A stretch of DNA of 64,000 nucleotides from Xiphias gladius (taxonomy: Eukaryota; Chordata; Actinopteri; Istiophoriformes; Xiphiidae): the NCBI RefSeq assembly GCF_016859285.1, contig NC_053417.1, forward strand, positions 14,694,706-14,758,705. Direction: 5' to 3'. The position numbers and the translations under genes are program-made. The notes under the pieces were generated by a model. That model had not been told where the DNA came from. It searched no databases and saw only the letters and a program-made list of their open reading frames with translations. Positions 27,401 through 39,400 of the stretch are shown one piece after another (the first letter of the stretch is position 1; each line of letters begins with the position of its first letter).

Positions 27401-30400
27401 CTAAGTCTGAAGATGTTGTATTAGTCATGGAGGAGCCTAGCCATTGGTTATCATTTTAGACATCTGAGAACAGTGACCTTCCCTCTCCTTGTTCGGTTGA
27501 CATCTACATATTAGTATTACATGATAGTACAGCTTCTTCCAGTCAAAGCTCTCATTTCAACAAGGGATAAATGTCATTAAGCCCTCGAGCAATCTTTTCA
27601 GAGTGTCTTAGCTGCTCTGAAGTGGAAAACTGCTCCAATTGCCTAGGAAGAGATGAATATTACAGTTAAACAGCACAAGCTTATGAGTCCCACTGGGGCA
27701 TTGCACGTAAATTTTGCAGCAATTCATTTGTGTCCTCGAATTGAATGACATGTGAAGACATTTTTTGTGTTAAGAACTGCTTTTAAAGGCATGGAAACTA
27801 TTTTTTTCACCTTTGATATTTGACTGAACTTTTTTCTTTGCTCAAGTTTCCGATGGACAAAGGATGGAGAGGAGTTTAACCCAGGCAGTGACCCAGAGCT
27901 GAAGGTTTCAGAGCACACCGGCTCATATGTATTCTACACACTCAGTAATACTATGGACACCCTGAAGCAGTACCAAGGCAAATATGTCTGCTACGCATCC
28001 AACGAGCTGGGGACTGCCGTATCTAATGAGGCCATACTCAGCACTGATGGTAACAGCATGCTGATAACTAATTATTCCTAAAGCAATCGATGACCAGTTA
28101 TTGAGAGAATCATTCAGTTTGATGGTTGATAATTTCAATATCTGAATTCAGCGATGCTCAGTGAGTATTTGCTGATTTCTAATCGTTTACCTTTAGCCTT
28201 GAGAAAGGAATCCCACCCTTTCAAAGAATATCAAACAAATCAAACATCCACTGATATGTTTTCAAAAGAACAGCATCACATTAGAGGAGTTTCAGTGTTA
28301 GCGCCCCTGTAAATGCCTTCAAGGTCCAGATTAGAGGCGAGCTGTGTGTTGTCGGTTTTATCAGCAATAACAGAGCGATTTACAAAGCTGTGAGTGGAGC
28401 CAGCTTATAAACCTTTTCCTTGCCCTGCTTTATAGAGAGCTCATTTGTTAGCAGATGGAGGCTCACACTGAGACCTCTGAGTACCGCCACCCAGAACATA
28501 ATCACATGCAATAACATGATAATCAGCATATACTCAGGTTAACACAAGCACACATACACATGCACACATATGGCCCCCTTAGCAAAAGTGAAGAGCACCT
28601 CTGTGTAACCATCCACCTGTGTGAGACTGGCTCTCTCCTGGGCGACCTCCTTCCTTCACAGTTTCCCTGACAACGGTTTCCCCAGAAACGCTCGAGTTGA
28701 TGTCATGTGAAACACTCTTCAGTAGCTCCTGCGGGGTTATCAACAATGGGCACGGGGGGGGGGGGGCATGTATCACTCACAAATCACGTCACTCTACTCC
28801 TGCATGACAAAAGACAGCCTGGCGCCTTCTCTGAAGATGCTTTTCCTCAAATCCTTAAAGTTCCTCAAATGGAAATTTATAAATAATAGTCTTTATCCAC
28901 TTTATTGCATGTTTAAGTTGACCTGTGGTGTGGATTGCCTCAGGAAGTCTCTACATAACACAGTAAATGTGTGTACAGGTGTTTGTGTACATCACCTTGT
29001 TCGTATCTACACAGACTAACGGGTGTGTATTTTTTCCTTGCTTGCCTCCCTTTAGTTCCCCCAACCCAGCAGAAAGAAAAAAAGGTTAATGTGAAGTCTG
29101 AACAGGGAAGCAGTATTGTTCTGAAGTGTAACCCCCCACAGAGCTCTATGGAGCCTATCATTCACTGGATGGACTGGAGTAAGTCATTTACCTTTCCATC
29201 TCTGTCCATCCTTTTGTTGACAATATTATCTAAATGTTTCTCTTTCAGAATATTCTTTTGTGCATTTTCTATCCCTGGGTTTTTTTTAAAAATATGTTCA
29301 GCACCTTTTGAAGGCTGAGCAGGATCTTTTCTTACCCTTGTTCACTGACGTCTCTTAATCATCATTTTTCTATTTCTCTCATCCTATTATATGTCTATTT
29401 CGCCCTCTACCATTTCTTCTCACTATTTTATTCCATAAAATTGAACTCCTCTGAATCTCTCCCTTGTTTCTCATTTTTGGTTGTGTTTACCTGTCATCAT
29501 TTTCCCTGTCTTTCTATTTAACACTTTCCCGTACCCTCTCTCTTCAGGCCTAACACATATCCAGCTCAGTCAGCGAGTGATGGTGGGGAAGGATGGCAAC
29601 CTATACTTTGCCCATTTGACAATCGAGGACAGCAGGGATGACTACACCTGCAATGTCCAGTACCTGGCAACACGCACCATTCTTGCAAAGGAACCCATCA
29701 CTCTGACCGTCACCCCCTGTGAGTTTTGCTCTGGATCAACTAAGCTCCAACTGACTTTGACTGAACTGATCTAACCTGAACTGAACTGGGTTCCTGAAAT
29801 GCATCTTTAGGCTAAGAATACCTTCATTCAAAATTTAAACCAGTAACTTATGATGGAGGAGGTTGTAGGAATTCTAGGTCAAACTGGCTCTCAGTAATGT
29901 TACTACCATGTAAGAAACAAGACCTTACAGGTGTCTGAACTTTTTCCAAAAATAAAATTAGATTTCAGGCTCATGGGAAAACATTGGATTATAGGTAAAA
30001 TGATATACAAGAGAGTACCAACTCTTTTGATTTATTCTTATATACTGTCAAAGTAGATTGATTTAAATTCCAAGGATCATATTTTCTGGCATACTTCTAG
30101 TGTTGGTTTGCCTCTGAGATTTTTGCTGCCACCTCAGTATAATGAAAATGAATGGAGTGTCATCTGTACTGCTCGTAGCACTGACAAATGACATTTTAAA
30201 AATTCAGCAGCAACATCTCTTTCTAGAAACAGCTGACAGAACACGCTTGTCAACAGTTTTTAAAGGGACATTTTTTCAGTTTGAAATAGTTTCAATTAAA
30301 AGTTTAAAGAGACTACGAGTCTACAGCAGCTCAGTGAGGCTGTACACATACAACAACATATCAACATGTACCAAATTTCATGTCCTTGAAAGTCCTGTTT

Positions 30401-33004
30401 AAACATTTCTCTCAAAACCACAAATGTCAACCTCATGGTGGCACTACAGGGACAGTCAGAGGATCACCACGGTCAATAGGACTAGATTTCCAGGGACCTA
30501 GAGAAATCTATACCACATTCCATGGCAATCCAGCCAACAAATGTTGAGAATTTCAGTCTGAACCAAACACATGGATAGAGCAACCGACTGACCGACAAAC
30601 ATTGCCATACCTAGAGCCATGCTGCCAGTTTGTACAGCAGTTGTAGTAAAATACTGTGAAGGCCTGTATATCAAATTGGCACACATAGCATGATAAATAG
30701 TCAGCATGACTATTTGTTGAGAACCACTGAGGCCCTGTAATTGAACCAAAGTCAACTCACCCCCATGTGGTGGCACGTTTTGCTGACCAAAGCAATGATC
30801 GTATCCAGTAGACAGTCCTAGAGCCGGCAGGAGGCCCATCACCACCTCAACCCAGTGGTAATGAGGTGCAGCTCACACTGAGATGCAGCTGCCAGCATCT
30901 GTGGCCAAAGTAGAGGTCAGAAACATGAGCACATGTTAACATGAGACCTCTGTGAGTATGTAGAAAATCTGTATGATGATGTGTTGTTAGAAAGGTGAAG
31001 TCTGTAGAAAGGCTGTAAAGTCTTCTCTCCATGACTCCACACCCTGCATCTGTGTGTGTATGCATGTACCAGAGTGGCTGCTGTGTCAGCAGGGCAGCAA
31101 TCTGAAAATTGCCGATACATATGTATGAATCTTTCTCGCCCTCTTTGTGTTTCCACCACTCTTTCTCCAGCCAACTCAGTAGTACGTAACAAGCGTCCCC
31201 AGATGATGAGACCTACTGGAAGTCACAGCACCTACCACGCCCTCAGGGGCCAGACCGTGGAGCTTGAGTGCATCGTCCAAGGCCTGTGAGTGTCTGTGTG
31301 TGCATATGTATGTGTTTCTGCTCCCATCAATCAGAAAACGTAGGTCACTTCTTTTAATCAAACTCACCTGCCTTTCATCCAGCGCTCCCCTCAACCTACC
31401 TCCCAACACTCTCTTCATTATGTATCTTTTTCTGTATCCTGCCAACTCTGATTCATGCTGCCCTCTCTTTTTCATGTAGTTCTCCTCTTCTCCTCTTCTC
31501 CTTACAGGCCTCTTTCTTTCTCTCCCTGCCTTCTTCATTTTATGTCCACTTCCTCTCACTTTCAACGACCATCACACTCTGCTGTTTCTCCTCTCTTTTA
31601 CAGGTCTTCATTCCTCTGTTGCATCTTTTCCTCCTCATTTTTCTCATTCTCGCTAAATCTCTTCTTCCCCTCTCTCTTCCTCTTCAGTCCAACTCCTGAC
31701 GTGTTGTGGCTGAGGAAAGATGGCGAGCTGTCCAAAACTCGAACTACGAAAGATATGTCCGACCGCCGCCTACGCTTCACTAATATCTCCGAGAGTGACG
31801 GGGGCGAGTACCAGTGTAGAGCTAACAACTCCCAAGGAAAGATCACACACACTTACACTGTGATTGTGGAAGGTATGTCATATACACATACAGAATATGA
31901 TTATTTTTTCCATTAGCTATTTCGAAGTTGGCTGTTTCAAATTTCAAAAGTGCATCTTTATGAACCATGAACGAGAGTTTTGTAATCAGTTGCTTCATTT
32001 TTGAGACTTTGACACCTTGTAGGGTTTAACCCATCAATCTCAGCCCATCAGTTTCAAAGAATACTGTCTTGTGTAAATTTTTGGTCTATTTAACTAAAGA
32101 ATGTTTTGTTTGTCCCATATGTAATTAATATATTCTGTGCCTTGAAGCTGCTCCCTACTGGACTAAGGAGCCAGTCAGTCAGTTGTATGCACCAGGTGAG
32201 ACTGTCAAACTAGACTGCCAGGCAGATGGCATCCCCTCTCCTACCATCAGCTGGACCATCAATGGGATTCCTCTCTCAGGTCAGTACAAACACCCACCTG
32301 CCCACACATACCTCAACAGTCAACCTTGGGCACTGCGCACGTGCTGACAATGTGTACTTTTTAACAGCAACCGATGAGGACTTTAGACGCATCGTGACAA
32401 CAAGTGGATCTCTAATCATAAATGATGTCAACTTTGGAGACACTGCCATATACCAGTGTCGGGCCTCCAACACGCATGGAACCATCCTCACCAACACCAA
32501 CGTTTATGTCATTGGTGGGTGTTTGTATTGTACGTCTCTTATTGAACTGTTTTGTATGTGTGCGTCTGTGTGTGTGTCTCATTTCTCTTTGTATGTTGTT
32601 TCAGAGCTGCCTCCACAGATCCTTACTGAGGACAGGACTACATACACATTTACAGAGGGCCAGAAGGCCTTACTGGAGTGTGAGACCTTTGGTTCTCCTA
32701 AACCTAAAGTCATATGGTGAGGATGACTATTGCTTTGTATTATATTGTGTTCTAGTCTGTTGTTTGGCAGATTTTCATATTAATACATTTCCCAGATGTG
32801 ATATTGCGTAGGCAGTTCTTCATATGCATAAATTAACAGCCAAATACTGTTACATCTGAGCTGTGACCGTGAATTTTGTCATTGTGGCAGATGTCCAACC
32901 AGGCTTTGTTCTTTTGGATAAAAGTTTAAATTAAACTGGTGAATTCATCAGCCACTGCAGTAGCTGAAAAGGTTTATTTTTTGCTCTACTCGTCAAGTTT
33001 CTGA

Positions 33005-33078
<74 letters not shown>

Positions 33079-33295
33079 TATGTCTTCATCAGGGAGAGTG
33101 GCAGCGCCTCCTCACTTATGGCAGATCCCAGAGTTAACCCACTCACCAATGGGGGTCTTGAGATTTCTAATGTCACCCATGAAGATGAGGGCTTGTACAC
33201 CTGCTCTGTCCAGAACACCAACTTTTCAATCAGTGCAGATCTTGAAGTGCTCAGTGAGTGAGAGGCACACATGCATACACACATATATAAACACA

Positions 33296-33371
<76 letters not shown>

Positions 33372-33385
33372 AACACACACACATA

Positions 33386-33418
<33 letters not shown>

Positions 33419-36400
33419 CCTTAACAACTGATGTTATTTGTACGTTATGAAGCTTTCCTCAGTATCATTTGTCTCCTTGCTTTCTCCTCCAGACAGGACA
33501 GTGATCCTGTCGCCACCTCAGGCTCTGAAGGTGCAACCTAGAAACACAGCAATCTTCACCTGTCTGGCCCTAGTTGACCCCAAACTCGGCTCTCCACTCA
33601 TTCAGTGGAGAAAGAACAATCAGAAGCTGTTTGAGTCCCACAGTGACGAAAAGTAAAACTAGATTCTTTAAATTGAAGAACTGACAATAATGAGGATAAT
33701 CTTAGAAATTACTGAGAGGATGATTATTTCATCCATTTTTTGTAGTATCTATGTGTTTTTTACTGTAGTTGTTGTACACTGAATTGTATTGCCTAACCAG
33801 GAGCAAACTGGACAACCTCTAGAAATTAAATTTCTTCTCAACATGTATGAGTTTTTATCTGTATTGTCCCAGTTACATAAAAAACAATAAATATATTTCT
33901 ATAGTAACAAAAATGAGAGGGAATAGGATGAGATGATGAGGAACAGGGGAAAGATGATAAAAAATTACTGGAGGGAGTTGATCTTAATTAAAAGGACAAT
34001 GAAGATGAGGATAACAATGATGGATTTATTTTCACAGATATACATTTGAAGGACCAGACCTAATAATAGCTAATGTGGAACCAGATGATGAGGGTGTGTA
34101 CACCTGTCAGGTCATCACTAAGCTGGACATGGCTGAAGCCAGTGGCACCCTCACTTTATGTGGTAAGATCACTGATCATATAATGAATGATCAAAAACCA
34201 GCAAGTGTCTTTTTAAATGTTTGTTTTTTTGTTTTTCAAAATTTGAGAGACCTTTTTGTTTAAACTAGTGATGTGTAGACAAGCAGTGTGCAGGTTGTTG
34301 TGGTAATGATATTATTGTTGTCCCCCACAGATCGTCCAGACCCTCCTGTCCTCCTCCAGATCACTGATCCTAAGCATCGTGCAGTCACCCTCAGCTGGAC
34401 TCCTGGAGACGACCACAACAGCGCTGTGCTAGGTTTAGTACAGACAAACCCCCCACAAACTCAAACTTACAAAGATACACATTTACTCCCTTTCTTCCCC
34501 TGTTTTTCTTTTGTTCAGTCCTAAAACTGCTTTTACACACATTGTGATTCAATTTTTCTGTTTTAAGAAAATTTATAATTTGTCCTGCTGCGATCCTGGC
34601 TTTTTAGCTAGTGCAACTAACTGCATACACATACATACACACACACCAATGCAAACTTTTAATTTTGTCAAACTCTAACACTCAGAGCAACAAACCCATA
34701 TCATTTATCTCCCCCTGGCCTACTGAAATGCAGCTCTGTTTTTAAAACTTGGATACGATTATTATTTTATCTGCAACATCAGACTTTTGTAAAGCTCGCA
34801 TGTCTCAGTATTACTTTATCTCCACCGAGTGTTTATTTGTGTTTCTGTTGTTTCCTCACTGTTTACCTCCTGTCTTTTTCCATCAATCCTTGTCTCTCTT
34901 GTCTCTACAGAGTATGTGGTTGAGTTTGAAGACCAAGGTTCGAAGGAGATGGGTTGGAAAGAGGTAAAGAGAGTAGGAGGGAACAAGGAGCGTGCTAGCC
35001 TCCCTCTGTGGCCCTACATGTCCTACCGTTTCCGGGTTATTGCCATCAATGATGTGGGCAAGAGCGACCCCAGCAAGCCATCTGAAATCCACAACACACC
35101 TGCAGAAGGTAAGAGCCAGTGTTTTTTTTTTGTTTTGTTTTGTAACCACAAGTTTTCATTGTCACAGTGAACCCCCAAAAATATGATAATGACCCCCCCC
35201 CCCCCCCAATCACAGCTCCAGACAATAACCCTGAAGATATTAGGAGTGAGTCCATAGACCCAGACACTCTGGTCATCACCTGGGAGGTACACCTATTACC
35301 TGAATGTACAATATTCTGAAGCAACATCAAACAATTTTTATAAAAAGGGTTTGTGTCTTATTGGCCGCTGTTCCCATCATTACAGGAAATGGACAAACAC
35401 AACTTCAATGGACCTGACTTCAAGTACAGGGTGCTGTGGAGGCGAGTGGTGGGCAGTGGGCCCAACTGGCACATGAACTACACAACTACACCACCATTCA
35501 TTGTCAATGATGTTGGCAACTTTTCTGCCTTTGAGATCAAAGTTCAGGCTGTCAATGAGAAAGGGGAGGGACCTGAGCCAGACCCTGTCATTGGGTACTC
35601 AGGAGAAGATGGTAAAATATTGAAAAAAAAACAACTGCCAAACAGTTTTTCTTTTACTGGGAATTATTCTACTTAGTATTCTTTCTCATCTATCTCCTTC
35701 TTGTCTGTTGTTGTCTCTTAGTTCCATTGGAGGCTCCAATGGATGTGGGTGTTGTACTAATTAACAGCACTACCATCAAAGTGACCTGGGCAGGAGTAGA
35801 CAGAGAGATGGTCAGAGGACACCTGCTGGGATACAAGGTACTGATCCTGTATCTCCTCTGTTGTTTGGCCCAAAATATTCAGCCCCTGTCCTCATGAATA
35901 ATACATATTTTGGGTTTATAGCGGGGACAGCCACATCTCGGCTTGGCAGAGGCTTCAGAGTTCTCTTTACTTTCAAGGTTGAAAAGAATGGATTCTTTTT
36001 TATTTTAGATGACCCCACCTTCAAAATGTGTGACAATCAAACTGCTTTTAGGAAACCCAGTTTTAATGCTGCCACAAGAAAATGTCTCTTCAGCTGTGAT
36101 TACATCACTCAACAGAGTCATAATATGAATTGAATTAAGTATAAGAAGTGTATGAAATGTTTAAAATTTCAAATGTAACTCAGAAACAACCAATGATTTC
36201 CTCTTTCACCATCTCTATGACTGATTTTACTGGCTCCAGATCTACTTGACCAGGACTGGTTCTAGGGGCCACCACAGAGGCCGGAGGGCCAAGGAGTCAG
36301 AAAGCACTATGGTGGTGGAGACTGGAGCCACTGAAGAGCAGAAGGTGATCAGTGATCTCAGACCGTACTCCCACTATACCCTGGCCGTCACTGTTTTCAA

Positions 36401-39400
36401 CAGCAAGGGCGAGGGACCTGCATCTGAGACGCTGTCCTTCAAGACTCATGAGGGAGGTGAGAATGAGAAAGAGAGGAAAAGTCAGGGTTGGAAAAGGGAA
36501 GGGTGACAAGGCTGAAATGGGGGAAGGTCATAGATAAAGGGGGTAAAGAGTTATAATGAAAAGACACGAAGATGTAAAGAGATGAGTGGAAGAGTGGGAG
36601 GGATAGGGGATTACAAAAGAGGAAATGACACTGATATCTAAAGAATGAGTGGGTGGGGGCAGTGAAGAAAAGGGGGGTGAAATTGATGTAGGCGTAGATA
36701 TTATTGAGCAGGCCGGGCTTTGGGGAAAAAAAGGTGACAGGAGATCAAAATAGTATAATAATTCCTTTTAAATCAAGAGCATTATAATCAGGCCAGTTTT
36801 CGCTGTTTTGGTGCTAGTTCCTGGTCCTCCCTCGTCCCTGATGCTGGACAGCCCATCAGAGACAGAGATGACCCTCCACTGGATGCCTCCTGCCCAGCCT
36901 AATGGAGTCCTCATTGGATATCTACTGCAATACCAACGGAGTGAGCCTTGTTTACATTTAATCCTTGTCCAACCAGTGTACATACAGTAAATGCTTTTGT
37001 TTGATGGGCTTAGGGTCATGTGGCATTAAAGACGTCAGTATAAATAAAAGAGGTTTTCAATAACACTACACAATACATTTCCAGCTAAATCAATAACGCC
37101 ATAAAAAATGTCAAGAGCATATCCTCCTAATGATGCTCATCAGTCAGTCACATGTCACCCAGATCAATGTGTCACAAATAATGATGTGTTGAAACTCAAG
37201 CAGTGATCAAATGCTTTTTTGGCCTTGCTGTGGTCAGTTGTGGAGAGTGATGACAGCCCCATGCAGGTAGAGACAATAGACGATCCCACCGTCACCCACC
37301 TCACCCTCAAGAGCCTGGACCATCACAGCCACTACCGCTTCTACCTGAGGGGGCGCACTGCTGCTGGTGACGGAGAGCCCATCATGAGGGCGGGTGCCAC
37401 CACGCTGGATGGAGGTACAAAACACGTTCTTCATAGTCAGAACTATGACACACACAGGACCTAATTGTATTAGATCATGAATCTGATTCCTCTGTCTGAA
37501 TGCATTTCAGAGCCTCCTGCTAACATCAACCTGTCTGTGGGGGAAAACTCAGTTAACCTCAGCTGGGTGGCCAAAAAGAGACACAGGAATCTTAGCTTTC
37601 AGATCCACTACCTCAAAAAAGATGGTATAATATCTACACTATTATGTGCATAAAGAAAACCTCATTGTATTCCAATTAGTTCCTCATAGGAATAGTTTCA
37701 CCATCCTGAACAACAAAAAAGAAACCAAGGTTCATGTTGTGCTTCTGCAGATGGCAGCAAATGGAAGAAGACAGAGAGGGTGAACTCCTCTCAGTCTTTC
37801 TACCAGCTCCAGGGCCTGACTCCTGGCTCTCATTATCATCTGCGCTTCACCTATAGCAACACCACCTTCTTCGAGACTGACATTGAGACAGAAGGAACAG
37901 GTACTATGAGCGTTCCTGCCTTCATTCATCATCTTTTCTTTCATCTTCTTTGCTGTCTCCTCTGGGCTACTCACAGCTAAATATAAAGCCTGATCCTACA
38001 GAGAGTGCCTTGCAGTTCCCTGCCTGTGAAGAGCTTTCAAAGACTTCTGTAAAAAGAGAGCTTTGTTAACCATATGAAATGATCCATTACTTCTGTTTGT
38101 TTGTGGTATTTTGCTGTATTCTTTATTTCCCTGGTGAAATGCCAGCCTGTCAGAATACATAATGCTGTCTCTTTTGCTGTAGATTCTGCTCCCTGTTTTA
38201 TCTTGTTTCTTCTACCTTTTTCATCCTTTTAGCTCCTTTTTTACTAATCCAGTTTCCCCAATACAAAAAAATCACTTTCTTCTCTATTCACCTCCCCCTC
38301 CTTTTTCACAATGAAGGAGTGACGGAGGTGCAGCCAAGCTTTGCAACACAGGGCTGGTTCATTGGCATTGTGAGTGCCATCGTTCTGCTACTGCTGATAC
38401 TGCTCATCCTCTGCTTCATCAAGAGGAGTAAAGGTGGAAAGTACTCAGGCAAGTGCAGCCCATCATGATGAGTGTTGAGCATTCATCGGTAGAGATTCTG
38501 AAAGAATCTGTTTGGTGTTGATGAATCCAAATCATTAAGGCCCTGAGCAACTGTTTTGTGGACTTTACTCTATTTGTTTCTCCTTCAAAGCCTGTGCGTA
38601 ATGCAATGTTAGACAACTGTTGTGACACACTTTGCGGGTCAAACACACACAATCTGGAGCCATAAAACTGCCTGACCATGAAAATGAAACTGTGGTAGAA
38701 AAGAAACCAAGCAATTACAGGAATGCACCACAGAAAACGAGATTATACTGACTGGAAAGAAGACAGTAAAATAATATTGCACCATCTTTAAAATGCTCCC
38801 CAAACAGCTCCCTTCACTCTGCGATTCATGTAGTGGCTCCAACTCCAAATAAATAGCTGGTTTCACTTTGCCAACCTTCTCACTTGCAGCCTTCAGATCA
38901 AACATATAGTGAAACGACCTCTTGCACTTCCTTACTTTAACAGTAAGAACTGTGAAATAATAATTACAAACCACAAGAGTAACTGCAACCTGCAGGCCAC
39001 TGTCTGTGTGGTCAGCGAAAAAAAACACCAGCCTTCCATCCCTTTCCACACGAGGGAAAAACAAGTGGCAGACTCTGTCAGTGCTAAAACCAAGAACTAA
39101 CTAAATAATGAATCCTACCATACCAACTGGTGTCATACTTCTGAACCACTAAATATTTAAATAGTTTGGAAATTTAACAGGAATATTCATAATGGCAGTT
39201 ATTATGCTGGGAGTCAGACGTGAAGCTGAATCAAAATTCAAACTATAGACAACATACTGTAAATAAACAGACTGTCTACAGATGGTTAGGATATTTATGT
39301 TCCACATACATAAACTTGGTGTTATCTTGCTGTCTGACAAAATTTCATAATCAGTGTCTGAGACAGTGGTTGAGAGCTTACTAATAATGAAATCCAATTA

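Noticed and set aside
28755..28766. Run of 12 G on the + strand as a possible G-quadruplex
   Set aside because: A single homopolymer without further G-tracts nearby; it lies mid-intron with no other signal.
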